Positions 23,269 through 32,659 are shown, counted from the first letter of the stretch. The stretch is 51,974 nucleotides of DNA from an uncultured bacterium (GCA_949285875.1 CASDZZ010000005.1:1-51974); one strand, 5' to 3'. Program-made: numbers and translations. Notes: generated from the sequence alone by a model not told the origin.

Positions 23269-23312
23269 TTCGACACAATTTGATAATTTATTTGAAAAAA
23301 AGGTAATATAAT
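23269..23312 (+). promoter_or_regulatory. spo0A control region with a 0A box
   Basis: TTCGACA (23269-23275) is, on the minus strand, TGTCGAA, a perfect match to the Spo0A-binding consensus TGNCGAA. It lies 31 bases before TATAAT (23307-23312), the likely -10 for spo0A, whose ATG is at 23338 after TGAGGAGGA. No strong -35 is evident. The position suits autoregulation by Spo0A~P, as known in Bacillus. Confidence 0.5.
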
Positions 23313-23337
23313 TGAGTTAATTTGAGGAGGAATAGAC

Positions 23338-24126
23338 ATGAAAGAACAAAAAGAAATAAGATTATTTGTAGTAGATGATAATGAAAGCTTAATTGGAATG
23401 TTAAAGGATTATTTTGAGGATCACCAAAAGATAAAAATAGTTAAAGAAGCTCACAATGGAGAAGATGCTATAAAAATAATGGAAAAGGATTCAAACTTTT
23501 TTGATGTTTTGTTGCTTGATTTGATAATGCCTAAAAAAGATGGGATTTATGTTCTTGAGCAAATGAAATCTAAAAAGATTGAAAAACCCGTAGTAATTGG
23601 AACATCTTTTAATGCTGATGAAACTATACAGAGGGTTTCTGGATATAATCCTAAGCATTTTATTTTAAAACCTTTTGATATGGTTGATTTAGAAAATAAG
23701 TTATTAGATGCAGTTAACTATGTATCAAATAGTGGATCTAAAATTAATTTGTATCATAATAATTTAGAAATATCTGTGACTAAATTATTACATGGGTTAG
23801 GAGTACCATCTCATATAAAAGGTTATCAGTATATAAGAGAAGGTGTTATGCTAATGTATGAAAATCCAGATATAGTTGGTGCGATTACCAAAGAATTATA
23901 TCCGGAAATAGCAAATAGGTATGATACTACTGTCTCTAGGGTAGAAAGAGCGATAAGACATGCCATAGAAGTTAGCTGGAATAGAGGAGATATTGACCTT
24001 ATGGAAGAAATATTTGGACATAGCGTCGATTATGATAGAGCAAAACCTACAAACAGCGAATTTATTGTGACGGTGTCAGATAAACTTAGACTAGAATTTA
24101 ATAATAATAAGCAAAAAAGCCACTAA
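23338..24126 (+). CDS. spo0A: Sporulation master regulator Spo0A
   Basis: The response regulator that starts sporulation when phosphorylated. The 262-residue protein has an N-terminal receiver domain (about 5-125) with acidic pocket D13/D14, phospho-acceptor D61 in LLLDLIMP, a T in VIGTS and K in LKPFD. Its C-terminal DNA-binding domain (about 150-260) carries the Spo0A signature: LGVPSHIKGYQYIREG, the recognition-helix region TVSRVERAIRHAIE, and NSEFI. This combination is diagnostic. It is flanked by terminators, so it is monocistronic. A 0A box upstream suggests feedback. Confidence 0.96.
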   Translation: MKEQKEIRLFVVDDNESLIGMLKDYFEDHQKIKIVKEAHNGEDAIKIMEKDSNFFDVLLLDLIMPKKDGIYVLEQMKSKKIEKPVVIGTSFNADETIQRVSGYNPKHFILKPFDMVDLENKLLDAVNYVSNSGSKINLYHNNLEISVTKLLHGLGVPSHIKGYQYIREGVMLMYENPDIVGAITKELYPEIANRYDTTVSRVERAIRHAIEVSWNRGDIDLMEEIFGHSVDYDRAKPTNSEFIVTVSDKLRLEFNNNKQKSH

Positions 24127-24138
24127 GTGGTTTTTTTT
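24113..24138 (+). terminator. Terminator overlapping the end of spo0A
   Basis: Stem AAAAAAGCCAC / GTGGTTTTTTT (about 24113-24123, 24127-24137, one G-U pair). The three-base loop TAA is the spo0A stop codon itself. Confidence 0.8.
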
Positions 24139-24159
24139 AATAAAATTTTAATAATTGAG

Positions 24160-24168
24160 TGATATAAT
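24160..24168 (+). promoter_or_regulatory. Extended -10 promoter of the BI-1 family gene
   Basis: TG-A-TATAAT at 24160-24168, 21 bases before the ATG at 24190 and just before the TAGGAGGG site. Confidence 0.55.
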
Positions 24169-24189
24169 AAATATATAGGAGGGAAAAAT

Positions 24190-24861
24190 ATGGTTCAATA
24201 TAGTGATAATAAGATGTCAAAGTTTTTTTCTACAGTATACTTATGGATGTTTATTGGTCTATTAGTATCTGGATGGGTAGCATATTATACATCGGTAAAT
24301 ATGTCAATGCTTAGGTTTGTTGCTAACAATTATTTTTTAATAATAATTTTAGAATTAGTTGTGGTCATAGCCTTTACTTCTCTTAGGAAGAAGGTTTCTC
24401 CTGGAGTTGCAAAAATATTATTTATAGTTTATTCTGCGGTAAGCGGTTTAACACTATCTTCAATATTTTTAGCATTTGAACTTAAAAGCATAATAATGGT
24501 ATTTGCCTCAGCAGCATTAATGTTTGCACTTATGTCTTTATATGGATATACAACAAAACAAAATTTATCATCTTTTGGAAAAATGTTAATATTTGCATTA
24601 CTTGCAATAATTATAATGTCATTTATAAATATGTTTGTAATGAACTCTACTTTTGGAGTTATTATTTCTGTGGTTTCTATAGTTGTATTTTTAGGACTTA
24701 CGGCATGGGATATGCAAATGTTAAAAGCTATGTATAGTTATTATGAAAATGATCCAGAGGAACTTAATAAAGTAGCTATTTATGGTGCTTTAGATTTATA
24801 TTTAGATTTTATTAACATCTTCTTACACTTATTACAATTGTTTGGGGATAGTAAGGATTAA
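24190..24861 (+). CDS. Bax inhibitor-1/YccA family membrane protein
   Basis: A 223-residue protein with seven hydrophobic helices, the size and layout of the BI-1 (TMBIM) family. Bacterial members such as YetJ are pH-sensitive calcium leak channels. The C-terminal segment 'ALDLYLDFINIFLHLLQLFG' in parts and 'LTAWDMQML' earlier are family signatures; the Asp residues here correspond to the di-aspartyl sensor region. Many homologues in Firmicutes occur beside housekeeping genes. It is monocistronic between spo0A and the ribosomal superoperon. Confidence 0.88.
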   Translation: MVQYSDNKMSKFFSTVYLWMFIGLLVSGWVAYYTSVNMSMLRFVANNYFLIIILELVVVIAFTSLRKKVSPGVAKILFIVYSAVSGLTLSSIFLAFELKSIIMVFASAALMFALMSLYGYTTKQNLSSFGKMLIFALLAIIIMSFINMFVMNSTFGVIISVVSIVVFLGLTAWDMQMLKAMYSYYENDPEELNKVAIYGALDLYLDFINIFLHLLQLFGDSKD

Positions 24862-24886
24862 ACATCACGTGTAGTGATGTTTTTTT
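24860..24886 (+). terminator. Terminator after the BI-1 family gene
   Basis: A perfect 9-bp stem AAACATCAC / GTGATGTTT (24860-24868, 24874-24882), loop GTGTA, T run to 24886. Confidence 0.88.
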
Positions 24887-24944
24887 AAAAAATATATTAA
24901 TAAAAAATTGCCAATAAAAAAGTTAAAAAAATCGTCAAAATCCC

Positions 24945-24973
24945 TTGAAATAAAGGAATTCTTCTGATATAAT
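24945..24973 (+). promoter_or_regulatory. Promoter of the S10-spc-alpha superoperon
   Basis: TTGAAA (24945-24950), a 17-base spacer and TATAAT (24968-24973), with TG before the -10. It is one of the best promoters in the window. An AT-rich stretch (24883-24940) upstream could act as an UP element. Transcription would start near 24980, about 130 bases before rpsJ. Confidence 0.82.
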
Positions 24974-24979
24974 GGTTAC

Positions 24980-25099
24980 TACGTGTAGATGCATGGATGT
25001 GCGAGGTTGCTGATACACCCGGTTAAGTTGTTTTTGACTATAACGGAAATCAGGTAATTCGTTACGGAGCTAGTCTATACCAGATATAGGCGAAGGGAG
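24980..25099 (+). ncRNA. S10-type ribosomal protein leader RNA
   Basis: The 120-base untranslated leader has the conserved core 'GCGAGGTTGCTGATACACCCGG' in split form (about 24999-25022) and an end segment 'GGCGAAGGGAGG' typical of leaders before rpsJ in Firmicutes. A clear 7-bp hairpin GTCTATA / TATAGGC (25073-25079, 25085-25091, loop CCAGA, one G-U pair) stands directly before the ribosome site. Such leaders let a ribosomal protein (L4 in characterised cases) repress its own operon. Exact ligand here is inferred. Confidence 0.65.
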
Positions 25100-25109
25100 G
25101 AAAAAGAGT

Positions 25110-25412
25110 ATGTCAAATAAAATTCGAATTAAATTAAAGGCTTATGAACATCGCTCTTTGGATTTGGCTGCTTCTAAAATAGTAGAAACAGTTAAACGTA
25201 CAGGTGGAAAGGTTTCAGGCCCAGTGCCACTTCCAACTGAAATCCAAAAATATACAATTTTAAGAGCTGTTCATAAATATAAAGATTCACGTGAACAATT
25301 CGAAATGCGTACCCACAAAAGATTAATTGATATCGCATCACCAAGTAAAGAGACTATTGATGCTTTACAACATCTTGATTTACCAAGTGGTGTTGAAATT
25401 GAAATTAAATAA
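25110..25412 (+). CDS. rpsJ: 30S ribosomal protein S10
   Basis: A 100-residue S10, a 30S head protein that also serves as NusE in antitermination. It shows '[14 protein letters not shown]', 'GPVPLPT' and '[15 protein letters not shown]', all hallmark segments. It is the first gene of the superoperon, with AAGGGAGG before the start, 15 bases ahead of rplC. Confidence 0.98.
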   Translation: MSNKIRIKLKAYEHRSLDLAASKIVETVKRTGGKVSGPVPLPTEIQKYTILRAVHKYKDSREQFEMRTHKRLIDIASPSKETIDALQHLDLPSGVEIEIK

Positions 25413-25427
25413 TCATAGGAGGAAAAA

Positions 25428-26165
25428 ATGGAAAGAAAAGGAATCTTAGGTCGTAAGCTAGGGATGACTCAAGTTTTTGCTAAGAATGGTAAATTGATTC
25501 CTGTTACCGTAGTTGAAGTTGAACCTAATGTTGTAACTCAAATTAAAACTATGGAAAATGATGGATATGAAGCTATTCAATTAGGCTTTGATACTAAAAG
25601 AGAAAAGTTAAGTAATAAAGCAGAACAAGGTCATTTAGCTAAAGCTAATGCTGCTCCTAAGCGCTTCTTAAAAGAGATTCGCGGAGTAGATATTAGTAAG
25701 TATCAACTAGGTCAAGAACTTAGCGTTGAAGTTTTTGAAGAAGGAGAAATGGTAGATGTTACCGGAATCTCTAAAGGAAAAGGTTTTCAAGGCGTTATTA
25801 AACGTTATAACCAATCTAGAGGACCTATGGGACATGGTTCTCAATATCACAGGGGTGTTGGTTCATTAGGAACTTTAAGACCAATGCGTGTATTTAAAGG
25901 TAAAAAATTACCAGGACATATGGGAAATATAACTGTAACTATGCAGAATTTAGAAGTTGTTGCTGTTATCCCAGAAGAAAATGTAATTTTAATAAAGGGT
26001 AATGTACCTGGTCCTAAAAAGTCTTTAGTTATCATTAAGTCAGCTGTTAAAAAGCCAAATTTGAAAAAAGAAAAGGTTGAATTAGTTTCATACGAAACTG
26101 CAGAACCTGAGGCTGAAAAGCAAGCTACTGAGGTAAACGAAGCATCACAAGAAACAGTAGAATAA
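25428..26165 (+). CDS. rplC: 50S ribosomal protein L3 with C-terminal extension
   Basis: L3 is an early assembly protein whose long loop reaches the peptidyl transferase centre. The body is standard, with '[10 protein letters not shown]' at the N-terminus and '[12 protein letters not shown]' in the loop. At 245 residues it is about 35 longer than usual: after 'KSAVKKPN' there is an acidic, Glu/Ala/Thr-rich tail (about 208-245), probably disordered. Confidence 0.97.
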   Translation: MERKGILGRKLGMTQVFAKNGKLIPVTVVEVEPNVVTQIKTMENDGYEAIQLGFDTKREKLSNKAEQGHLAKANAAPKRFLKEIRGVDISKYQLGQELSVEVFEEGEMVDVTGISKGKGFQGVIKRYNQSRGPMGHGSQYHRGVGSLGTLRPMRVFKGKKLPGHMGNITVTMQNLEVVAVIPEENVILIKGNVPGPKKSLVIIKSAVKKPNLKKEKVELVSYETAEPEAEKQATEVNEASQETVE

Positions 26166-26217
26166 TTGGTTGTTTTAACTGATAAAAAATAAACTTGTGA
26201 TGAAAGGAGGAACTGAA

Positions 26218-26844
26218 ATGCCAAAAACAGCACTTTTAGATATGAAAGGTGAAAAAATTAAAGACACTAAATTAGACGATAACGTATGGGGGATTACTCC
26301 TAACGATCAAGCTATATATGAGCATGTTAAATTATTTATGGCCAACACAAGACAAGGTAGTCATAATACTAAGAACCGTAGCGAAGTTTCTGGTGGAGGA
26401 AGAAAGCCATGGAGACAAAAAGGAACGGGTAATGCTCGTCAAGGTTCTACAAGAGCTCCACACTGGGTAGGTGGAGGAGTTGTGTTTGGACCAACTTCAG
26501 AAAGAAATTACAGCAAAAAAATGAATAGAAAACAACGTCGTTTAGCTCTTAAATCAGCACTAAGCTATAGAGCAAAAGAAAATGATGTTATTGTGTTGAA
26601 AGAATTTGCTGTTGAATCAAACAAAACAAAAGATTTATTAAAAACTTTAGAAGGGTTAAAAGTATCTGGAAAAATTCTTATTGTAACTACAGAATTAACT
26701 GATAATTTAATTTTAGCTTCAAGAAATGTTAAATCAATAAATCTTGTTTTGGCTAATGAATTAAATACTTATGATGCTCTAAACTGTGACAAAATGTTGA
26801 TTACAGAAGAAGCAGTAAAATATATAGAGGAGGTGCTTAAATAA
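26218..26844 (+). CDS. rplD: 50S ribosomal protein L4
   Basis: A 208-residue L4, which lines the exit tunnel and in several bacteria represses its own operon through the S10 leader. It has the tunnel-loop region 'GGGRKPWRQKGTGNARQGS' in its usual place. The frame is open from 26197, but AAGGAGGAACTGAA sets the ATG at 26218. A 52-base gap separates it from rplC. It shares a one-base stop/start overlap with rplW. Confidence 0.97.
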   Translation: MPKTALLDMKGEKIKDTKLDDNVWGITPNDQAIYEHVKLFMANTRQGSHNTKNRSEVSGGGRKPWRQKGTGNARQGSTRAPHWVGGGVVFGPTSERNYSKKMNRKQRRLALKSALSYRAKENDVIVLKEFAVESNKTKDLLKTLEGLKVSGKILIVTTELTDNLILASRNVKSINLVLANELNTYDALNCDKMLITEEAVKYIEEVLK

Positions 26845-27125
26845 TGGATTCATATAAAAATGTGATTGAAGCACCAATTATTACAGAAAAGTCTGCAAAT
26901 ATTTCAGCTGACGGAACTAAGTTAGTTTTAAAAGTTGCAAAGAATGCTAATAAAGTTCAAATTAGACAAGCTGTAGAAAAGATTTTTAATGTTAAGGTAA
27001 CGAATGTAAATACAATAAATGTTCGTCCTAAATCAAAAAGAGTAGGCCGCTACGAAGGAAAGACTAAAGCTTATAAAAAAGCTATTATTACTTTAGCTGA
27101 AGGTAGCAAACTAGATTTAAGCTAA
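26844..27125 (+). CDS. rplW: 50S ribosomal protein L23
   Basis: A 93-residue L23, part of the exit-tunnel docking site for trigger factor and SRP. It shows 'IEAPIITEKSA' at the start and 'KKAIITLAEG' at the end. The start overlaps the rplD stop (TAATG), implying coupling. Confidence 0.97.
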   Translation: MDSYKNVIEAPIITEKSANISADGTKLVLKVAKNANKVQIRQAVEKIFNVKVTNVNTINVRPKSKRVGRYEGKTKAYKKAIITLAEGSKLDLS

Positions 27126-27140
27126 TAAGGAGGAAAGAAA

Positions 27141-27968
27141 ATGCCAGTTAGAAAGTTCAGACCAACTACTAATGCTAGAAGAGGAATGAGTACTTTGGTT
27201 AATGATGAAATAACTAAATCTACTCCTGAAAAAAGCTTAGTTGGCAAGAAGAGAAAAAGAAACGGACATAATAACATGGGTCGTATTACGGTAAGACATC
27301 GTGGTGGCGGTGCACAAAGAAAATACCGTATAATTGACTTTAAGAGAAATAAATTTGATGTTACTGGTAAAGTAGCAGCTATTGAATATGATCCAAATAG
27401 AAGCGCTAATATTGCTTTAATTAATTATTTGGATGGTGAAAAAAGATATATTATAGCTCCTAATAATTTAAAGGTTGGGGATATAATTGTTAGCGGTGAA
27501 AACGTTGACGTTAAAGTTGGTAATGCAATGCCTATTATGAATATTCCAGTAGGTACTGTTATCCACAATATTGAAATGAGACCAGGAAAGGGTGCTCAAC
27601 TTGCACGTAGTGCTGGTTCAAGTGCTCAAATTCTTGGACGTGAAGAAAAATATGTTTTAATTAGATTAAGAAGTGGTGAAACAAGAAAAATTCTTGGAAC
27701 TTGTATGGCTACTATTGGTGAAGTTGGTAATGCTGATTATGCATTAGTAAACTTAGGTAAAGCAGGACGTACTCGTCATATGGGTATTAGACCTACAGTA
27801 CGTGGTTCTGTTATGAACCCTAATGATCACCCACATGGTGGTGGTGAAGGTAGAGCTCCTGTTGGACGTAAGCAACCAATGACTCCATGGGGTAAACCAG
27901 CACTTGGTATGAAGACTCGTAAGAACAAAAAAGCTTCAACTAAGTTAATTGTAAGCCGTAAAAAATAA
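27141..27968 (+). CDS. rplB: 50S ribosomal protein L2
   Basis: A 275-residue L2, needed for subunit joining and close to the peptidyl transferase centre. The hallmark '[17 protein letters not shown]' region near the C-terminus and '[13 protein letters not shown]' are present, including the His associated with peptidyl transfer. AAGGAGGAA precedes the start. Confidence 0.98.
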   Translation: MPVRKFRPTTNARRGMSTLVNDEITKSTPEKSLVGKKRKRNGHNNMGRITVRHRGGGAQRKYRIIDFKRNKFDVTGKVAAIEYDPNRSANIALINYLDGEKRYIIAPNNLKVGDIIVSGENVDVKVGNAMPIMNIPVGTVIHNIEMRPGKGAQLARSAGSSAQILGREEKYVLIRLRSGETRKILGTCMATIGEVGNADYALVNLGKAGRTRHMGIRPTVRGSVMNPNDHPHGGGEGRAPVGRKQPMTPWGKPALGMKTRKNKKASTKLIVSRKK

Positions 27969-27988
27969 TGGAAAGGAAGAGAATGTAA

Positions 27989-28261
27989 ATGGCAAGAAGT
28001 ATTAAAAAGGGACCTTATGTATTCCCAAGATTACTTAAAAAGGTTCAGAAATTAAATAAAGAAGGAAAAAAAGAAGTAATTAAAACTTGGTCACGCCGTT
28101 CAACTATATTTCCAGATTTTATCGGTCACACATTTGCAGTTCACAATGGTAAGGAATTCATCCCAGTTTATGTTACTGAAGATATGGTAGGACATAAGCT
28201 AGGTGAGTTCTCACTTACTCGTAAATGTGGTGGTCACGGCGAGAACAAAGATAAAAAGTAA
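27989..28261 (+). CDS. rpsS: 30S ribosomal protein S19
   Basis: A 90-residue S19 of the 30S head, which contacts the A-site finger. It shows 'RSIKKGPYV', '[21 protein letters not shown]' in parts, and '[12 protein letters not shown]'. Confidence 0.98.
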   Translation: MARSIKKGPYVFPRLLKKVQKLNKEGKKEVIKTWSRRSTIFPDFIGHTFAVHNGKEFIPVYVTEDMVGHKLGEFSLTRKCGGHGENKDKK

Positions 28262-28282
28262 TAACTAGAAGGGAGAACTAAT

Positions 28283-28615
28283 ATGGAAGCGAAAGCAATT
28301 GCGAAAACAGTTCGTATTTCCGCTTTAAAATCTCGTTTAGTTATGAGGTTAATAAACGGAAAAAGCGTGGGCGAAGCTATGAGTATTTTAAACAATATGA
28401 ATAATAAAGCTGCACGTATTATAAAGAAAGTATTAACTTCAGCAGTAGCAAATGCTGAAAATAATCATAATCTTGATAAAACTAAGTTATATGTAAAAGA
28501 AGCTTACGTTAATGATGGGCCTGTTCTTAAAAGATCAGTTCCTGATTCAAGAGGAAGAATTGCTAAAAACGATCACCGTACAAGTCATGTAACAGTGGTT
28601 GTAGCAGAAAGATAA
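28283..28615 (+). CDS. rplV: 50S ribosomal protein L22
   Basis: A 110-residue L22 whose beta-hairpin (residues about 80-98, 'GPVLKRSVPDSRGRI') lines the exit tunnel and affects macrolide sensitivity. Normal length; GAAGGGAGAA precedes the start. Confidence 0.97.
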   Translation: MEAKAIAKTVRISALKSRLVMRLINGKSVGEAMSILNNMNNKAARIIKKVLTSAVANAENNHNLDKTKLYVKEAYVNDGPVLKRSVPDSRGRIAKNDHRTSHVTVVVAER

Positions 28616-28632
28616 TATAAGGAGGAAGACTA

Positions 28633-29307
28633 ATGGGTCAAAAAGTTAATCCTGCAGGTTTAAGACTTGGTATTAACAAGGAATGGACTGCTAAATGGTA
28701 TGCACCAAGTAAAGATTTCTCTAAAGCATTAGATAATGATATGAAAATTCGTAAATTCTTATCAAATAAATTAAAAAATGCGGCAGTATCTTCTGTATCA
28801 ATTGAAAGAAGTAATAAAAAAACTGAAGTTAAAATTAATACTGCTAAACCAGGTGTTGTTATAGGACATGGTGGTGAAGAAATCGAAAACTTAAAAAAAG
28901 AAATTAACAAATTAGTTGGAGAAGAAGTACAAATCTCCATTTTAGAAGTTAAGAATCCAGATTTAGATGCTCAATTAGTTGCTAATAACATCGCAAGTCA
29001 AATTGAAAACAGAGGTTCTTACAGAATGGCTCAAAAAAGAGCTATTAGAAATACAATGAAAGCTGGAGCAAAGGGAATCAAAACTTTATGTTCTGGTCGT
29101 CTTAATGGGGCTGAAATTGCTCGTAGTGAAGGTTATAATGAAGGTACAACACCTCTACATACTTTAAGAGCTGATATTGATTATGCAACAGCAGAGGCAA
29201 ATACTACATATGGTAAAATAGGTGTTAAGGTATGGATTTATAAAGGTGAAATACTTCCTTCAAAAAATAAGGGGGGTAATAAAGATGTTAATGCCAAAAA
29301 GAACTAA
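28633..29307 (+). CDS. rpsC: 30S ribosomal protein S3
   Basis: A 224-residue S3 at the mRNA entry site. It starts '[14 protein letters not shown]', has a KH domain with '[14 protein letters not shown]' (a GxxG loop), and ends in a basic tail with '[10 protein letters not shown]'. Its last 23 bases overlap the start of rplP. Confidence 0.97.
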   Translation: MGQKVNPAGLRLGINKEWTAKWYAPSKDFSKALDNDMKIRKFLSNKLKNAAVSSVSIERSNKKTEVKINTAKPGVVIGHGGEEIENLKKEINKLVGEEVQISILEVKNPDLDAQLVANNIASQIENRGSYRMAQKRAIRNTMKAGAKGIKTLCSGRLNGAEIARSEGYNEGTTPLHTLRADIDYATAEANTTYGKIGVKVWIYKGEILPSKNKGGNKDVNAKKN

Positions 29308-29716
29308 ATATCGTAAACCTCACAGAATTTACTATGAAGGAAAGTCAAAAGGAAATACCGTATTACACTTTGGTGAATATGGTTTAATGGCAAAAGAAGG
29401 AGCTTGGATTTCTGCAAAGCAAATTGAGGCTGCTCGTGTTGCTATGACAAGATACATGAAACGTGGAGGAAGAGTTTTTGTTAATATATTCCCTCACTTA
29501 TCATTAACTAAAAAACCTTTAGAAACTCGTCAAGGTAAAGGTAAAGGTAATCCTGAAAGCTGGGTTGCAGTTGTTAAAGAAGGTAAAATTATGTTTGAAG
29601 TATCAGGTGTAACTGAAGAAGTAGCTCGTGAAGCTTTAAGGCTTGCAATGCATAAGTTACCAATCAAATGTAAATTTGTAACTAAAGAAAATGGTGGTGA
29701 AAAAAATGAAGGTTAA
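29285..29716 (+). CDS. rplP: 50S ribosomal protein L16
   Basis: A 143-residue L16 near the A- and P-site tRNA elbow. It begins '[14 protein letters not shown]', which fixes the start at 29285 after GGGGGGTAATAA, inside the end of rpsC. '[13 protein letters not shown]' and '[12 protein letters not shown]' are typical. Confidence 0.97.
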   Translation: MLMPKRTKYRKPHRIYYEGKSKGNTVLHFGEYGLMAKEGAWISAKQIEAARVAMTRYMKRGGRVFVNIFPHLSLTKKPLETRQGKGKGNPESWVAVVKEGKIMFEVSGVTEEVAREALRLAMHKLPIKCKFVTKENGGEKNEG

Positions 29717-29897
29717 GGAAATTAGAGAATTAACCACTGAACAAATTGAAGCTAAAATTACTGAATTTAAGGATGAAATTTTCAATTTGCGTTTAAAACA
29801 AGCTACTGGAAATTTGGAAAAACCTTCAAGAATACATGAATTAAGAAAAGACGTTGCTAGAATGAAAACTATTTTAGCAGAACGTAAGGAAGCATAA
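29706..29897 (+). CDS. rpmC: 50S ribosomal protein L29
   Basis: A 63-residue L29, which sits at the exit-tunnel rim. '[10 protein letters not shown]' and '[17 protein letters not shown]' are typical. The ATG at 29706 overlaps rplP by 11 bases; an in-frame ATG at 29691 would add five residues but fits the family less well. Confidence 0.95.
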   Translation: MKVKEIRELTTEQIEAKITEFKDEIFNLRLKQATGNLEKPSRIHELRKDVARMKTILAERKEA

Positions 29898-29909
29898 GGA
29901 GGTTTACTA

Positions 29910-30167
29910 ATGGAAAGACAAAAACGTGAAGTAGTAGGTAAAGTTGTAAGTGCAAAAAATAATAAAACTATTACAATTTTAGTTGAAACTTATAAAAAAG
30001 ATCCAAAATATGGTAAACGTGTTAAATATTCTAAGAAATATGCAGCACATGATGAAAATAACCAAGCTAAAGTCGGAGATATTGTTAAAGTAGTTGAAAC
30101 AAAGCCATTATCAAAGACTAAAAGATTTAGTTTAGTGGAAATAGTAGAAGAAGCCGTAATTTTATAG
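29910..30167 (+). CDS. rpsQ: 30S ribosomal protein S17
   Basis: An 85-residue S17 with OB fold: '[18 protein letters not shown]', '[12 protein letters not shown]' and '[12 protein letters not shown]'. AAGGAGG precedes the ATG. Confidence 0.97.
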   Translation: MERQKREVVGKVVSAKNNKTITILVETYKKDPKYGKRVKYSKKYAAHDENNQAKVGDIVKVVETKPLSKTKRFSLVEIVEEAVIL

Positions 30168-30197
30168 GCACTATGCAAATAAGAAGGAGGATTCAAT

Positions 30198-30566
30198 ATG
30201 ATTCAACAACAAAGTCGTTTAAAAGTTGCTGATAACTCTGGAGCTCGTGAATTAATGGTTATAAGAGTTTTAGGTGGTAGCACTAGAAAAACAGGAAACA
30301 TTGGTGACATCGTAGTTGGAACAGTAAAAAAAGCAACTCCAAATGGTAATATAACAAGTGGTAAAGTTGTAAAAGCAGTTGTTGTAAGAAGTAAATTTGG
30401 AATGCGTAGAGATGATGGTTCTTATATCAAATTTGATGATAATGCTTGCGTTATTATTAAGGATGATAAGACACCAGTTGGAACAAGAATTTTAGGTCCA
30501 GTAGCACGCGAATTACGTGATAAAGATTTCATGAAAATTGTATCGTTAGCTAAAGAAGTGTTATAG
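30198..30566 (+). CDS. rplN: 50S ribosomal protein L14
   Basis: A 122-residue L14, which helps form intersubunit bridges. '[18 protein letters not shown]' in parts, '[22 protein letters not shown]' in parts and '[13 protein letters not shown]' are diagnostic. Exact family length. Confidence 0.98.
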   Translation: MIQQQSRLKVADNSGARELMVIRVLGGSTRKTGNIGDIVVGTVKKATPNGNITSGKVVKAVVVRSKFGMRRDDGSYIKFDDNACVIIKDDKTPVGTRILGPVARELRDKDFMKIVSLAKEVL

Positions 30567-30585
30567 ACCTTTTAAGGAGGAAATC

Positions 30586-30891
30586 ATGAATTTAAAAGTT
30601 GGAGATAAAGTAATTGTTATTGCTGGTAAAGATAAAGGTAAAGAAGGAAAAATCATCGAAAAGAAAGGTGAAAGAGTAAAAGTTGAAGGTGTTAATATAG
30701 TAAAGAAACATATTAAACCAAATGGTCAAGATCAAAATGGTGGAATTATTGATACTGAAGCTTTTATTCATATTTCTAATGTTAATATGATTGATCCAAA
30801 AACCAAAAAAAGCACTAGAATAGCACATGAAATAGATAAAGATGGAAATAAAGTTAGAATTTCTAGCAAGTCAAAAACAAAATTAGACTAA
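30586..30891 (+). CDS. rplX: 50S ribosomal protein L24
   Basis: A 101-residue assembly-initiator L24 with an N-terminal KOW motif ('KVGDKVIVIAGKDKGKEGKI') and 'EAFIHISNVNMIDP'. TAAGGAGGAA precedes the ATG. Confidence 0.97.
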   Translation: MNLKVGDKVIVIAGKDKGKEGKIIEKKGERVKVEGVNIVKKHIKPNGQDQNGGIIDTEAFIHISNVNMIDPKTKKSTRIAHEIDKDGNKVRISSKSKTKLD

Positions 30892-30909
30892 TCTGGAAGG
30901 AGGGTAACT

Positions 30910-31449
30910 ATGAACAGTTTAAAAGAACAATATAATAAGGAAATTATTCCTGAACTAACAAAAAAATATAATTATACTACTGTCATGGCTGTACCAAAGT
31001 TAGAGAAGATTGTAGTTAATATGGGAGTTGGAGATGCAACAACAAATAGTAAATTAATGGATGTTGCAGTTTCTGAATTAGAAAAAATAACTGGACAACA
31101 ACCAGTTATTACTAAAGCCAAAAAGTCTGTTGCTGGTTTTAAAGTAAGAGAAGGACAACCTATTGGTTGTAAAGTAACACTTCGCGGTGAAGTAATGTAC
31201 ACTTTCTTGGAAAAATTAATTAGAATAGCTTTACCTCGTGTACGTGATTTTAGAGGTATTTCTTCAAAGGCTTTTGATGGAAGAGGAAATTATACTTTAG
31301 GTATAAAAGAACAAACAATTTTTCCTGAAATAGTATATGATGAAGTTGTTAAGGTACGTGGAATGGACATTGTTTTTGTTACAACAGCAAAGACAAATGA
31401 AGAAGCATTAGACTTGTTAAAAGGTTTTGGTTTACCTTTTAGAAAGTAA
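30910..31449 (+). CDS. rplE: 50S ribosomal protein L5
   Basis: A 179-residue L5 that binds 5S rRNA and contacts P-site tRNA. 'VVNMGVGDA', '[16 protein letters not shown]' and 'FPEIVYDEV' are typical. Confidence 0.98.
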   Translation: MNSLKEQYNKEIIPELTKKYNYTTVMAVPKLEKIVVNMGVGDATTNSKLMDVAVSELEKITGQQPVITKAKKSVAGFKVREGQPIGCKVTLRGEVMYTFLEKLIRIALPRVRDFRGISSKAFDGRGNYTLGIKEQTIFPEIVYDEVVKVRGMDIVFVTTAKTNEEALDLLKGFGLPFRK

Positions 31450-31467
31450 GCAAATAGGAGGAATTTA

Positions 31468-31653
31468 ATGGCAAAAAAAAGCATGGTTGTAAAAGCTAAA
31501 AGACCAAAGAAATATAAAGTACAAGAATATACTCGTTGCAACAGATGCGGTCGTCCACATTCAGTAATGAGAAAGTTTGGTATCTGCCGTATTTGCTTTA
31601 GAGAATTAGCGTATAAAGGTGAAATTCCTGGCGTTAAAAAGTCAAGTTGGTAA
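31468..31653 (+). CDS. rpsN: 30S ribosomal protein S14, zinc-binding type
   Basis: A 61-residue short (type Z) S14 with four Cys in CNRC...CRIC arrangement that bind zinc, followed by '[18 protein letters not shown]'. The long zinc-free form used as a backup is not in this window. Confidence 0.97.
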   Translation: MAKKSMVVKAKRPKKYKVQEYTRCNRCGRPHSVMRKFGICRICFRELAYKGEIPGVKKSSW

Positions 31654-31680
31654 GAGAATAGAGTTGAAGGGAGGATACAA

Positions 31681-32079
31681 ATGTTAGTAACAGATCCAAT
31701 CGCAGATTTACTTACGAGAATTCGTAATGCTAATCAAATGCGTTATAATGAAGTTGTTGTGCCTTCATCAAATGTAAAAAAACAAATAGTAAAAATTTTA
31801 AAAGAAGAAGGTTACATCACAAACTATAAAGTAGAAAAAGGGGAAGTACAAGATAATATCATTATTACTTTAAAATATGGACAAAATAAGGAAAGAGTTA
31901 TTTCTGGTTTGAAAAAGATTTCCAAACCAGGATTACGTGTGTATGCTAAGGCTGAAGAAATTCCAACAGTATTAAATGGTTTAGGGATTTCGATAGTTTC
32001 AACATCAAAGGGAATTATGACTGGTAAAGAAGCCAAAAAAGAAAACCTTGGTGGGGAAGTATTAGCATATATATGGTAA
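31681..32079 (+). CDS. rpsH: 30S ribosomal protein S8
   Basis: A 132-residue S8, central-domain assembly protein and, in E. coli, repressor of the spc operon. '[14 protein letters not shown]' and '[13 protein letters not shown]' are diagnostic. Confidence 0.98.
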   Translation: MLVTDPIADLLTRIRNANQMRYNEVVVPSSNVKKQIVKILKEEGYITNYKVEKGEVQDNIIITLKYGQNKERVISGLKKISKPGLRVYAKAEEIPTVLNGLGISIVSTSKGIMTGKEAKKENLGGEVLAYIW

Positions 32080-32098
32080 TTTGATAGGAGGAACTGAA

Positions 32099-32638
32099 AT
32101 GAGTCGTATTGGAAATAGAGTTTTAACTATTCCTGAAAAAGTAGAAGTAATAGTTAATGATAACCAAGTTAACGTTAAAGGGCCTAAAGGAGAATTATCA
32201 TTAGGTGTAGATAAAAATATTAAAGTTTCTGTTGAAGAAAATAAAATAACAGTTACAAGAAATAATGATATTAAAAAAGTTAAACAAATGCATGGAACAA
32301 CTAATGCATTAATAGCTAACATGATTAAGGGTGTTTCTGAAGGTTTTGAAAAGAGTCTTGAAATATTTGGTGTTGGTTATAGATTTAATCTTAAAGGAAA
32401 AGTATTAGAGGTAAGCGCAGGTTACTCTCATAAAATAGAACTTGAAGTTCCTGAAGGATTAACTGTTGATGCAGTAAGTGCAACAGAAATTACAATAAGA
32501 GGTATTGACAAAGAAAAAGTTGGAAAATTTGCTGCTGAAATAAGAGAAATAAGAAAACCTGAACCATATAAAGGAAAAGGAATTCGTTACAAAGGCGAAC
32601 ATATTCGTCGTAAAGAAGGAAAGAAAGCTTCTAAATAA
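32099..32638 (+). CDS. rplF: 50S ribosomal protein L6
   Basis: A 179-residue L6 at the base of the L7/L12 stalk. 'MSRIGNRVLTIP' fixes the start at 32099 after AGGAGGAACTGAA; the open frame from 32081 lacks its own site. It ends 'KGIRYKGEHIRRKEGK'. The RBS-to-ATG block is the same 16 bases as before rplD. Confidence 0.97.
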   Translation: MSRIGNRVLTIPEKVEVIVNDNQVNVKGPKGELSLGVDKNIKVSVEENKITVTRNNDIKKVKQMHGTTNALIANMIKGVSEGFEKSLEIFGVGYRFNLKGKVLEVSAGYSHKIELEVPEGLTVDAVSATEITIRGIDKEKVGKFAAEIREIRKPEPYKGKGIRYKGEHIRRKEGKKASK

Positions 32639-32659
32639 TAGGAAAGGGAGATTATTACA

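Noticed and set aside
32081-32101. Identical 16-base block AGGAGGAACTGAAATG before rplD and rplF as a regulatory repeat
   Set aside because: It is simply a strong Shine-Dalgarno sequence plus start codon; two copies in one operon are better explained by common translation signals.
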